A program made the translations under genes and the position numbers. A stretch of 64,000 bases of DNA. Origin: Selaginella moellendorffii. Taxonomy: Eukaryota > Streptophyta > Lycopodiopsida > Selaginellales > Selaginellaceae. Positions within the stretch are counted from its first letter, which is position 1, and each line of letters opens with the position of its first letter. The notes under the pieces are model-generated. The model did not search any database, was not told where the DNA came from, and saw only the letters and a list, made by a program, of their open reading frames with translations. Of this stretch, positions 11,194 through 22,248 are shown piece after piece. Where the stretch lies: positions 239,748 to 303,747 of the forward strand of contig NW_003314407.1 of the NCBI RefSeq assembly GCF_000143415.4. Reading direction: 5' to 3'.

Positions 11194-13234
11194 CTATATA
11201 GCACCTGCCTTACACCAGCGTCGATCCGATTTGGTGACGATTATAACAAGTGCCGCCACCCAGAAGATACTCGTAGCAACGTTAGATATCCCCTCGTAAA
11301 AGATTATTGACCAGTGCCACTTTGGGAGATAGTCTCCCTCCAAAAATTGTGGAACTCCTTCCTTGTAGTGAAGCAGTGACTTGCGTTCCCCAGGCTTGTA
11401 GCTTTGTGGACACAAGATGTACATAATTGGTATGAGCATGTGTGCACAGGTGGAAAGTAGAAAAAACGATATGGCGATCACGTAGAAATCATTCTGGCAG
11501 TTTTTGCCACCTTGCTCGGCTATCCAATAAATCCTGTAGCCAACCACACCCAAAACCAGGAATATGTAGATAATGTGCACCCTTACGTGCTTGAGTTTGA
11601 CAAGGAACTTTGATCACCGCTGGTTGCTTCTTGAGCTTGGCTTGTGCTGCAGCACGGTCAATGTTGCTTGTTGGAGTGAATATAAAGGTGGAAGAGTTTG
11701 AAAAGATTGACTTGTATATCGTTTTGAAGAAGTAAGGGGTCATCCACTAGAAATGTGACTCGTCCCAGTTGCAACTTTGGATTGGCTGGGGAAGACTGAG
11801 CCATACCGCGAACCAAGACAGGTGCCAGTAGATAAGAAGAGCTGAGAGATTTATAAGAATGCGTCGGCTATTGTGAAAGGTGCCAACAATGAGGTCCAAG
11901 TTCAAGGCAAGGAGAACTATGAAGAGCAAGACCATTACAATGTTGAAAATTGAGATGAAGTAGTATACAGTGTGCCAGAAGTAGCACACCTTGAGTAGAA
12001 ATGAAAGCCTGCTCTTTGGCCCAAGCATCTCTCTCCATGTCGCAGAGAATTGCTGTATAGCTCCCTGGCACCACTGCCGCCGCTGCTTGATATATCCTTC
12101 AAACGTCCACGGTGTAAGACCAATCTAACAATCAAAGGTGGAGTCAACAAAAGTCACCGTGTTTTGAGCAACAAGCTTGCGGTTGAGGTAGACGGACTTG
12201 AAGCCCTGGTTGAAGAGCTTGAATGCGGTCAAGGTGTCTTCTGTGATTGACATTGGCTGGAAGCCTCCAATCTCGTCCAGATGTTTCCTTCGGAAGATTG
12301 CTCCAGTTCCAACGCACGGTGCGGCCCCAAATGTGTCCCTGTGAATCATGACACGCTCGTAGCCAAATACGCAAGCATCGTTTAGAGGATCTCCCACCGG
12401 AAGGTTGTAAAACGAATGAGGTATCTGTACGAATGACACTTTGGGGTCTTTCACGATATGAGAAAGTAAAGTCTTCAGGAACGATGGGTGAAGTATCATG
12501 TCTGCGTCCATCATCACCACGAACTCTGCGTCCGAATGCTCCAGGCCGTAGTTAAGGTTACCGCATTTGAAAAAGAACTGTTATAAAAGTTAAAAGCTGA
12601 CCTTTTCTCGACGAAGATATCGGACCGAAGCACTCGGAGGCTCAACATGCTCCAATACCTCACAGTATTGTTTCAGCTGATCGTCCCCTCCATCATCCAG
12701 GACCAAAACTCGAAACTGGTGCTTGGGATAATCCATAGCCAGGGCAGCCTGAATGGAATCCTCGGGAACGTCAGTGGGCTCTTTGCAGCAGGTAAGAAAT
12801 ATGTCAACCGTCGGAAGCTCTTCCCAATTCAACGACAAACTCTGACGGGGCCTCCATATTCGAGGTGGTAACACCAGATCTACAGCTGCAATAACGCTGT
12901 TCAGAAAGTATATCACCTCGCAGATCGTCAGAATTATCAGCCACGGCCTTCTCACAAGCTCGCCGGGATGCTTGGAGTAGACATAGAACCTGTAACCGAG
13001 GTAATTCACAAATGTAGCTATGTGTGCTGAGACAAGGAGGCAAATGATTGTGTGCCAGATTAGCTTTCCCCATGGAGATGCTTGAGGAGCGGCTGACAAA
13101 GAAGTGGATGATGAAGGAGAACTGGACGGAGAAGAAGAAGAAGAAGAAGACTCATGGGGAGCATTAGAGTCACTTTGGTCGCTAAGATTATCACTTGGCT
13201 GCTGCTGCAACTCAAGATCCCGCACACTAGACAT
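11194..13234 (-). pseudogene. GT2 cellulose-synthase-like gene, copy B (broken)
   Basis: This is a counterpart of copy D with at least four disabling changes. A deletion of about 42 bases near 12570 removes the intron 1 acceptor and the start of exon 2. A deletion of about 10 bases near 12173 removes the intron 2 donor. A Trp codon became TAG at 11747-11749. One extra T near 11611 shifts the frame in the C-terminal membrane region. The catalytic motifs DDGGDD, DADM and ITEDT can still be read, and exon 1 is open from the ATG at 13234. It is very unlikely to make a full enzyme. Confidence 0.88.
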
Positions 13235-13535
13235 GATGCTGTGGGAGGAGGAATCTGGAACTTCTTACATATTCATGTTTGATAGGGTTATTATTGACGT
13301 GCCATGTCCGTCCAGCTGTCCATGTGCATTTTGGTTCAGCAGTCATTTTGTAGATCATGGACTTTCAATACCAATCTATCTTAGAAAACATTGCGAATCT
13401 TTTGATTTCGACCAAGCACGCGACGTGAATAGATGAACATGACTAACGATCTGACTGATGAATCACGCCGGCGAACCTCGACAGGCCAGCTAATTCTTTT
13501 ACGTGACCAAAGGTGTACAATGGTCTGTTTGAATG
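13235..13535. other. Spacer upstream of GT2 copy B
   Basis: Likely promoter of copy B. It is repeated almost exactly upstream of copy D (21913-22248). No coding sequence is recognised. Confidence 0.5.
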
Positions 13536-14837
13536 TTAAATCAGATGTGTATTCGGAATGTAGTACTGAAAGAGAGCTGTATAAACCTTGTTGTTGACAT
13601 ACTTTCGAGAAGCGTCCAATTCCACCGAGTAGAACCTCTCGGCCTCGCGGTTACTCCCAAAGTTGATGCGCCGGGCGGACGACGACGCTGTCGTCAACCA
13701 TTGTACGATCCTTCTGAATTGCATGGTATCATTCCTGGGGAAGTGAGGCAGTCTATGATATTCGCTCTGTCATTGCTCGAATTGTGGACGGAAGCAAGTT
13801 TCACGAGTTCAAGAAGTTGTAAGCTTTTTAAAATTTGTAGACACTTCAATGCTCCTCCCAAAGAAAATTGTCACGGCCACCTCGGGGTCAGTGTCGAGAT
13901 GTAGATCCTCGTCAATGTCGAAGCTATAGTGATCGAGCTTCTCACAACCTGTTTAGGTCGTGTAGCTGAACAAGTAATCTCTATCGCCTTCTGATTACTA
14001 TATAGCGGGAAGAACGAGTGCGTTACCAACTGATCCTCTGTCACTGGCTCGTCCTTCTTGACAAACACCTTGAAGAAAACATTTTGATACCTCTTGATCC
14101 CAAAGCAGAACTTGTAGTCTGGTGGATCGACGTCCCAGTGAAAGATATGGCTTGTGGAGATACCGTAAGACTTTCTGGAGATTTTCGAGAGCACAACGCC
14201 TGTTCCAGTGCCGAGAGCCATGGCACCTCGGCAGATCGCAGCGGTGGGATTAAAAGGACAATGCACAGCTTCCACTGCTTCTTTGAATCGCACCTTGATC
14301 CTTTTCACCACGTACGGACTCTCGGAGAAGCCTCCAACCAGATATATGTACTTGATACCGTCAACTTTGTCAAAATTCTCCTCGATTAGCTGGATGGTTT
14401 TGTTGATTTCTGTGTCAAAGATTGCGCACATCTCCTCGCAGTCGATCTCAATCTCATGGTAGCACTCATCATCTCTCTGGAGCAAATCCCAGTTTCCTGT
14501 ATCAAACTCCCTGTCATGCTCTTTCCATGCCTTCGGCAGCTTTGGTGGAACTTTCATGAATTTGAACAAACATGCACTTGCCCTTGGGTCCGAGCCACCA
14601 GCTCAAGATCCTGTGGACCACATCCGGCTCCTGCTGCTTGAAAGTGTTGAAGCATCCAATCTTCTTGGTGAGAAACTCCAGAAAGTTAGAGTCGAAAAAA
14701 GTACCACCTCCAAGTGCTCCGGAGCGAGCGCCCGGCCAGTCGATGAAAAGATGGACATCCTCTGGATCAGAGCGATGCACAAAAGCAAAACTAGAGTAAG
14801 TCGTCCCGAAATCCAGACCCACGACAACCTTTGGCAA
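13536..14837 (-). pseudogene. HSPA12-type Hsp70 pseudogene, unit 1, proximal
   Basis: The ATG at 14837 begins an Hsp70 phosphate-loop (GLDFGTTYSSFAF) that jumps within about 35 residues to GALGGGTFFDSNFLEFL, so most of ATPase subdomain I is missing. A frameshift near 14565 follows. The rest (IYLVGGFSESPYV, AICRGAMALGTGTGVV, then the substrate-binding part) continues in another frame to about 13871. The C-terminal end (SARRINFGSN) is separated by the captured exon at 13678-13840. HSPA12-type proteins are divergent Hsp70 relatives. This copy is deleted, frameshifted and interrupted. Confidence 0.85.
13678..13840 (+). other. Captured exon resembling methylcrotonoyl-CoA carboxylase beta subunit
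   Basis: This stretch is absent from the matching place in unit 2 (about 22350). On the plus strand it reads PLYDPSELHGIIPG, then after a one-base shift DIRSVIARIVDGSKFHEFKK, which matches the carboxyltransferase (MCCB) family. It ends in a donor-like GTAAGC and a short piece of intron. It is antisense to the Hsp70 remnant. It therefore looks like a piece of genomic MCCB DNA inserted after the segmental duplication. Confidence 0.72.
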
Positions 14838-14954
14838 TGGGGTGTCACAGAGTGCGAGCGATCCCGAGACAAGAAAAAAAAAAAAAAAAAAAACTCCTTT
14901 AAAAGAACAACTCGTTTTGGTTATCTTTCGCGTTTCTACTATGGACGTGACTAG

Positions 14955-16190
14955 TTAATGCGTGGCTGCGTCAAACCCCAGCGAGTAGAGCTTCTCGGGC
15001 TCAAGGTTGATCCCAAAGTTGATGCGCCGGGCAAACACCTTGATGCAGCTCCACCTTGCGGCCCTTGCCCAGCTGCAAATCCTCGCTGATATCAAAGTAG
15101 TAGCGGTAGACTGGTACTGCATCGCTGCTGGAGCCAAGCAAGCTAATGCCCATGATGGTATTGTTCGTGTTTAGAGGAACGAAGGTGCGTGTGACGGCCT
15201 CACTCTCTGACACTGTATCGTTCTTGGCACCACGATTGGCCCTCTCAGCATAGACTTGCATGCTGCCCTTGGCCTGGTCGCTCCAAGTCGCCGGGACTGT
15301 AAGACACCATTGCATGTCCCCGTACTTCGGCAGATGGTGGATCATAGATGTGCAAATGTTCCAACGTGTCAACGTTTAAATGCCGTTTAAAACATTTCAG
15401 GACAATCCAACGTTTACATATTAAAGCCTAAAATGATTAAGAAAACACTAATATTTACTAAAGACACTTTAATCTGATATTAAGTTTATAAAACCTAATC
15501 GAATAACATACTAAAACAAATGAAAGAAGAAGCCATTTTAGTCGTCATAGGCATTGCTTTGCATGTTTTCACACCTCTTGCCCGAACTCCAATGAGATGT
15601 GCTTGCACTTGGTCCACTCCCCCAATGTGAATCTCATGACAATACTTACATGTCCAATGCCGCTTTGCTCATATCACATGCTTCCAGCTCCAGCATTTGC
15701 GGTGTCCTCCAATTCCTGTCATGACCACAAGAACCCTGAAGAAACCCTAAAGAAACCCTAAAGAAACCTTTGTCTCTTTTCGCAAATAGTGCAAACGTTT
15801 AGAATGGCATTTTTGAACGCGTTTAAAACGTTACGTTTTTTAAGTTTCACATGTTTTCCGGCAACTATGTGGTGGATGATAAACACGGAAATAGATCTCA
15901 GGTAATCCACGACCAGCCTCTCCTCCTTCTCACTTCCTTCTTCAGTGCAGCAGCTTGGAACCCATCTCAAACACACCAACCTTTTGCTCGATCTCCTCCT
16001 GTGCAGGTGGAGTGAGGTCTTCTTTGAGCCAAGCCACCTTCGAAGCCGCTACAAAGCACAATCCACAAGCTTGAAAGATCCTTGCTTCTCCCCTGGAACA
16101 TAGAAGAGGCTCGACTGGGTCTTGCCAGGCCAGTCAATGAAGAGAACCAAAACCTGAGTAAGTTGTTCCAAAATCTAGACTAAACTCGAT
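14955..16190 (-). pseudogene. HSPA12-type Hsp70 pseudogene, unit 1, distal
   Basis: From 16190 the minus strand gives SLDFGTTYSGFGSL and then FIDWPGKTQSSLFYVPG, a typical HSPA12 N-terminus. It continues with stops and shifts through LVVDYLRSIS to 15868. A block of about 520 bases interrupts the frame. The frame then resumes as YGDMQWCLTVPATWSDQAK and MQVYAERA, and jumps to C-terminal sequence (ISLLGSS, DISEDLQLGKGRKVEL). The central ATPase lobe is missing. It is a decayed, deleted copy. Confidence 0.8.
15348..15868. mobile_element. Unit-1-specific insertion of about 520 bp, unclassified
   Basis: Unit 2 has uninterrupted Hsp70 sequence here. The insertion is bounded by near-identical TGGTGGATCATA and TGGTGGATGATA, which could be a target-site duplication with one mismatch. 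It is AT-rich, contains repeated CGTTTAAA-type words near both ends and triplicated CCCTAAAGAAA-like words near 15740, and has no coding capacity. No clear terminal inverted repeat was found. Confidence 0.5.
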
Positions 16191-16225
16191 CCCTTGGAAG
16201 ATTTATATAAGCGCTATACAAAATC

Positions 16226-16662
16226 CTACCAGTTGTGACGCTGCGCGAGCTTCGCCTGTAGCTCGGCCTCAGGGATGAGTCGCTTGCCAGCCTTCCATCG
16301 TTCCCTCCACCATTCCACAAGCTCTGCCTAGAGACCAAGCTTATCGATGGATCCATCCATGGAACTTTCTCTTACCTCTGTGAAGGAGTGATTCGAGACG
16401 TACTGACTGTCCACTGTGCACTCCATGTCTCCAAGATCCACAGAGACGGACATGTTCTTGTCATCACCACCTAGCTTCCGGATGGCTCCTGTTTATTTGG
16501 GGAGAACTTTACAAACTTCGGTGAAACGTTGCAAGAGCTTTAGTACCTCGTATTCATGCCATCCTGTAGCCGGTTCCACCAAGTTCTTTCTCCCATCTTC
16601 CAAACCTTAGCCGCAAGAAGAAGCCTCGCACATTTGTGTTGAAGTCTGGAGAATCCATCCAT
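16226..16662 (-). pseudogene. Orphan 3' exons of TZP (PLUS3 domain fragment)
   Basis: This copies the last three exons of the TZP gene, offset by 9702 bases from 25928-26364. It encodes WMDSP, GFFLRLRFGRWEK-like and GGTGYRMARI peptides, the KLGGDDKNMSVSV strand, and the same final exon ending RHNW before TAG. Splice sites and frames are kept. There is no promoter or 5' part, because the duplication began within an intron. It may be transcribed from elsewhere, but it is probably non-functional. Confidence 0.85.
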
Positions 16663-16863
16663 CTACACCCGAGAGATCTATGTTAGAAAGCAAGACAATC
16701 TCAAAGTTCTTCCGGTCTGCTATCATGCCCCTTGAGTTGGTATTCGCCCAACCAGGCTGAATGTGTTGGAGTTGTGGAGGTGTATGCTGTCAAGGTTTAT
16801 GTCTAAATAGTTAATAGCGTCCCAAGTGAAAAATGCCGAGTAGACTCTTATTATGTCCGGACA

Positions 16864-17232
16864 TTAAGCCTTGTAGTTAACCTGTCGAAACAAGTCTTCC
16901 AACCAGAATGACAGCTGATAGTCTTGGATAGCACGCAATTGTCCATCACCAAATCGCCCCTCAAACAAGTCCTTCACGCTCATCATGCCGATGAGCAGAA
17001 AGCCCTGAACCTTATACATCGTGCCATCGTCTTTCATACGTTTGATGGTGTGGTACAGCTTGTCCAGGCAACATCGGGCTGGACGTAGTAAAAGTCCCTG
17101 TGCTAGCAGATGGTGTGACGAAAGTCCGCTGGCGCATTCTTCCCAAAACCCTTTAAACAAGACTTTATGTAAGCTTTTATACAGCACCAGTTTTACACCA
17201 TTGGCGAACTGCCTTAGTGACAGCAATAACAA
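16864..17232 (-). pseudogene. Unrecognised gene remnant downstream of GT2 copy C
   Basis: Counterpart of 8142-8551. The core GFLLIGM, DLFEGRFGDGQLRAI and SFWLEDLFRQV is kept in one frame ending at 16864. The upstream part, parallel to unit 1, is frameshifted into the GT2 3' end. The family is not recognised. Confidence 0.4.
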
Positions 17233-19231
17233 GTGCTGCCACCCAGAAAATCACCACAACCACGTTAGCTATGGCCTCGTAAAACATGGCTGACCAGTGC
17301 CACTTTGGGAGATGGTCTCCCTCCACGAAATGTGGAACCTTTTCCTTGTAGTGAAGCAGCCCCTTGCGCTGCCCAGGCTTGTAGCTGGGCGGACACAAAA
17401 TGTACACAATTGGTACAAGCATGTGTGTACAAGTTGAAAGAAGAAAGAAGGACATTGCGATCACGTAAAAATCATGGCTGCAATTTCGGCCTCTTTGCTT
17501 CGCTACCCAGGAAATTCTGTAGGCCACCACTGCCAAGACCAGGAGTATGTAGATGATGTGAACCTTTACATGTTTGAGCTTGACAAGGAAAAATTTGATC
17601 AAGGCTGGCTGCTTGGTGAGCTTGGCCTGTGCTGCAACTCGATCGATGCTGCTTGTTGGAGTGAATGTGAAAGTGGAAGAGTACGAAAAGATGGACTTAT
17701 ATATGGTTTGGAGGAAGAAGGGTGTCATCCACCAGAAATGTGACTCGTCCGATGGATTGTGGAAGACTGAGCCAGACTGACATCCAAGAAAGGCGCCAGA
17801 AAATGAGGAAGATGGCGAGCTGTATGATAACACGCCGCGCCTCATGGGAGGTGCCGATCATGAGGTCAAAGTGAAGTGCAAGACAAACGATGAAGAGGAG
17901 AAGCATAACAAGGTTGACGATTGCGATGAAGTAGTATCCCGTGCGCCAGAAGAAACTCACCTTGAGAACCAAGGAGAGTTTACTCTTTGGCCCAAGCATC
18001 TCTCTCCATGTCGCAGAGAATTGCTGTATAGCTCCCTGGCACCACCGCCGCCGCTGCTTGATATATCCTTCAAACGTCCACGGTGTAAGACCAATCTAAC
18101 AATCAAAGGTGGAGTCAACAAAAGTCACCGTGTTTTGAGCAACAGCAGACCTGAAGCTTGCGGTTGAGGTAGACGGACTTGAAGTCCTGGTTGAAGAGCT
18201 TGAATGCGGTCATGGTGTCTTCTGTGATTGACATTGGCTGGAAGCCTCCAATCTCGTCCAGATGTTTCCTTCGGAAGATTGCTCCAGTTCTAACGCATGG
18301 TGCGGCCCCAAATGTGTCCCTGTGAATCATGACACGCTCGTAGCCAAATACGCAAGCATCGTTTAGAGGGTCTCCCACTGGCAGGTTATAAAACGATTGA
18401 GGGATTTGCACGAATGACACTTTGGGGTCCTTCACTATGTGAGGGAGCAAAGTCTTCAAGAATGAGGGGTGAAGTATCATGTCTGCGTCCATTGTCACCA
18501 CGAACTCCGCGTCGGAATGCTCCAGGCCGTAGTTAAGATTACCGCATTTGAAGTTGTGTGGGACTCCTGGAATCTGCAACAGTGAGATCATGAGCACGCA
18601 CTGGGAAGGGAATAACAATATTGTAAGCTACCTTCTTTCTACGAAGATATTTGACACAAGCACTCTCCAATTCCTCACAGTATCGTTTTAGCTCATCGTC
18701 CCCTCCATCATCAAGGACCAAAACTCGAAACTGGTGCTTGGGATAATCCATGGCCAGGGCAGCCTGAATGGAATCCTCGGGAACGTCAGTGGGCTCTTTA
18801 TAGCAGGGAAGAAATATGTCAACCGTCGGAAGCTCTTCCCAATTCAACGATAAACACTGACGGGGCCGCCATATTCGAGGCGGTAATACCAGATCCGCAG
18901 CCGAAATAACGCTGCTCGCAAAGTATATCACCTCGCAAGTCGTCAAAACTATCAGTCACGGCCTTCTCACGAGCTCTCCGGGATGTTTAGAGTAGACATA
19001 GACCCTGTAAACGAGGTAATTCGCAAATGCAGCTATGTGTGCACAGACAAGGATGGAGATAATAGTGTGCCAGATTAGCTTCCCCCAATGTGGTGTCGAT
19101 ATTGGATGAAGAGAAGACAAATTGGATGAAGATGGAGAAGAAGAATCATGGGAATCGCTTTGATCACTAAGATGATCACTTGGTGGTGTCTGGTGCTGCA
19201 GTTGCAACTCAATATCTCCAACGCTAGACAT
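17177..19231 (-). pseudogene. GT2 cellulose-synthase-like gene, copy C (broken)
   Basis: Copy A counterpart in unit 2. Trp is replaced by TGA at 18956-18958, about 92 codons in, just before the second membrane span. A 14-base deletion near 17748 shifts the frame in the C-terminal membrane region. A conserved Gly before the TGAIF motif is Arg. The remaining catalytic motifs and splice sites are recognisable. It is a recent pseudogene. Confidence 0.88.
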
Positions 19232-19820
19232 GCTACTATCTTAATGAGTTTCCTTCGTTCCAGAGAATTTATTCGTGACCATAGTTTACTTTTCGTACAG
19301 CTGCATTTGTGTATGGTTGGTTGCTGTCTTGCAAATTATGTCTTGAATCGTGTAAAGTTCCACTGAGAAGAGTTTTTTCGTAATCATGTTAAGAACTGCA
19401 AGCGAAAACAAAATATCATGTGTAAAAGCCAGCTAAGTATTCCGGTTTACATTGGTGGTGTACCATATGACGCCGACCAAATCAGAATTGTCCACAAACT
19501 GCCTTCGATTCTACATGTGTTTTTGCAAATCAAGTAGCGTGTTCAATTCTACTTCTTTCTGCTACCGACAACTTGTCTTCGTCTTGCAATACAAGTTTGA
19601 CTGCGATAGCACAAAGGTTAGTATTCAAGACCGTGTGAGTCTGATGCCTCTTTTCAGGAAACTTATATGTTGACCACACTAGCAATCTTCAAGAGATCGC
19701 TAGGACAGAAAACAGAACTACAGAGAAGAAGGCACAAATGCAAAAAGGAACTCTCGCTATACGTAGATAAACAGGCTAGTTTGCCACTTTATTGAATAAA
19801 GAAGTGCAAGTGTTGATTGA
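19232..19820. other. Intergenic spacer between GT2 copies C and D
   Basis: Duplicate of 10574-11193. It holds the presumed promoter of C and the 3' flank of D. No gene is seen. Confidence 0.55.
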
Positions 19821-21912
19821 CTATATAGCACTTGCCTTACACCAGCGTCGATCTGATTTGGTGACGATTATGACAAGTGCCGCCACCCAGAAGATACTCG
19901 TAGCAACGTTAGATATCCCCTCGTAAAAGATTATTGACCAGTGCCACTTTGGGAGATAGTCTCCCTCCAAAAATTGTGGAACTCCTTCCTTGTAGTGAAG
20001 CAGTGACTTGCGTTCCCCAGGTTTGTAGCTAGGAGGGCACAAGATGTACATAATTGGTATGAGCATGTGTGCACAGGTGGAAAGTAGAAAAAACGATATG
20101 GTGATCACGTAGAAATTATTCTGGCAGTTTTTGCCACCTTGCTTGGCTATCCAATAAATCCTGTAGCCAACCACACCCAAAACCAGGAATATGTAGGTAA
20201 TGTGCACCCTTACGTGCTTGAGCTTGACAAGGAACTTGATCACTGCTGGTTGCTTCTTGAGCTTGGCTTGTGCCGCAGCACGGTCAATGTTGCTTGTTGG
20301 AGTGAATATAAAGGTGGAAGAGTATGAAAAGATCGACTTGTATATCGTTTTGAAAAAGTAGGGGGTCATCCACCAGAAATGTGACTCGTCCCGGTTGCGA
20401 CTTTGGATTGGCTGGGGAAGACTGAGCCATACTGCGAACCAAGACAGGCGCCAGCAGATAAGAAGAGTTGAGAGATTTATAAGAATGCGTCGGCTATCAT
20501 GAAAGGTGCCAACAATGAGGTTCAAGTTTAAGGCAAGGAGAACTATGAAGAGCAAGACCATTACAGTGTTGAAAATTGGGATGAAGTAGTATCCAGTGTG
20601 CCAGAAGTACCACACCTTGAGTAGGAATGAAAGCCTGCTCTTTGGCCCAAGCATCTCTCTCCATGTCGCAGAGAATTGCTGTATAGCTCCCTGGCACCAC
20701 CGCCGCCGCTGCTTGATATATCCTTCAAGCGTCCACGGTGTAAGACCAATCTAACAATCAAAGGTGAAGTCAACAAAAGTCGCCGTGTTTTGAGGAACAG
20801 CAGACCTGAAGCTTGCGGTTGAGGTAGACGGACTTGAAGCCCTGGTTGAAGAGCTTGAATGCGGTCAAGGTGTCTTCTGTGATTGACATTGGCTGGAAGC
20901 CTCCAATCTCGTCCAGATGTTTCCTTCGGAAGATTGCTCCAGTTCCAACGCACGGTGCGGCCCCAAATGTGTCCCTGTGAATCATGACACGCTCGTAGCC
21001 AAATACGCAAGCATCGTTTAGAGGATCTCCCACCGGAAGGTTGTAAAACGACTGAGGTATCTGTACGAATGACACTTTGGGGTCTTTCACGATATGAGGA
21101 AGTAAAGTCTTCAGGAACGATGGGTGAAGTATCATGTCTGCGTCCATCATCACCACGAACTCCGCGTCCGAATGCTCCAGGCCGTAGTTAAGGTTACCGC
21201 ATTTGAAGTTGTGTGGAACTCCTGGAATCTGTAACAAATGGTCATGTAAAAAGAACTGTTAGAAAAGTTAAAAGCTGACCTTTACTCGACGAAGATATCG
21301 GACCGAAGCACTCGGAGGCTCGACATGCTCCAATACCTCACAGTATTGTTTCAGCTGATCGTCCCCTCCATCATCCAGGACCAAAACTCGAAACTGGTCC
21401 TTGGGATAATCCATAGCCAGGGCAGCCTGAATCGAATCCTCTGGAACGTCAGTGGGCTCTTTGCAGCAGGTAAGAAATATGTCAACCGTCGGAAGCTCTT
21501 CCCAATTCAACGACAAACTCTGACGGGGCCTCCATATTCGAGGTGGTAACACCAGATCCACAGCTCCAATAACGCTATTCAGAAAGTATATCACCTCGCA
21601 GATCGTCAGAATTATCAGCCACGGCCTTCTCACAAACTCGCCAGGATGCTTGGAGTAGACATAGAACCTGTAACCGAGGTAATTCACAAATGTAGCTATG
21701 TGTGCTGAGACAAGGAGACAAATGATTGTGTGCCAGATTAGCTTTCCCCATGGAGATGCTTGAGGAGCAGCTAACACAGATGTGGATGATGAAGGAGAAC
21801 TGGACGGAGAAGAAGAAGAAGAAGAAGATTCATGGGGAGCATTAGAGTCACTTTGGTCGCTAAGATTATCACTTGGCTGCTGCTGCAACTCAAGATCCTG
21901 CACGCTAGACAT
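19821..21912 (-). CDS. GT2 cellulose-synthase-like glycosyltransferase, copy D (intact)
   Basis: Exons 21912-21280, 21228-20806 and 20750-19821 join in phase 0, giving 661 residues. The N-terminal about 50 residues are Ser-rich. The catalytic motifs are DDGGDD (180-185), DADM (240-243), TED (328-330) and QRRRW (366-370). Two membrane spans precede the catalytic core and several follow, as in membrane-embedded processive beta-glycan synthases using UDP-sugars. All four GT2 copies share intron positions, including a 55-base intron before the QxxRW exon. Copy D is the only intact member of the B/D subtype. The polysaccharide made is not predictable from the sequence. Confidence 0.87.
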
Positions 21913-22248
21913 GATGCTGTGGGAGGAGGAATCTGGAACTTCTTACATATTCATGTTTGATAGGGTTATTATTGACGTTCCGTCCAGCTGTCCATGTGCA
22001 TTTTGGTTCAGCAGTCATTTTGTAGATCATGGACTTTCAATACCAATCTATCTTAGAAAACATTGCGAATCTTTTGATTTCGACCAAGCACGCGACGTGA
22101 ATAGATGAACATGACTAACGATCTGACTGATGAATCACGCCGGCGAACCTTGACAGGCCAGCTAATTCTTTTACGTGACCAAAGGTGTACAATGGTCTGT
22201 TTTAATGTTAAATCAGATGTGTATTCGGAATGTAGTACTGAAAGAGAG
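21913..22248. other. Spacer upstream of GT2 copy D
   Basis: Near-identical to 13235-13535. It is the probable promoter of copy D. No gene is recognised. Confidence 0.5.

Larger units (their letters stand above)
8003..16697. repeat. Segmental duplication, unit 1
   Basis: Sequence from ATCTCGAAGTTCTTCC near 8003 to about 16697 is repeated at 16698-26400 with high identity. Matching points are offset by about 8.7 kb on the left and 9.7 kb on the right, because unit 2 has an additional Hsp70-like segment. Unit 1 contains GT2 genes A and B, two HSPA12 remnants and an orphan TZP 3' end. The right edge lies in an intron of TZP. Confidence 0.9.

Noticed and set aside
12567-12600. Cryptic acceptor AACAG that would repair copy B in frame
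   Set aside because: The resulting intron would be 24 bases, too short for plant splicing.
15348-15868. Classification of the insertion as a MITE
   Set aside because: No convincing terminal inverted repeat; the flanking repeat has a mismatch and an unusual length.
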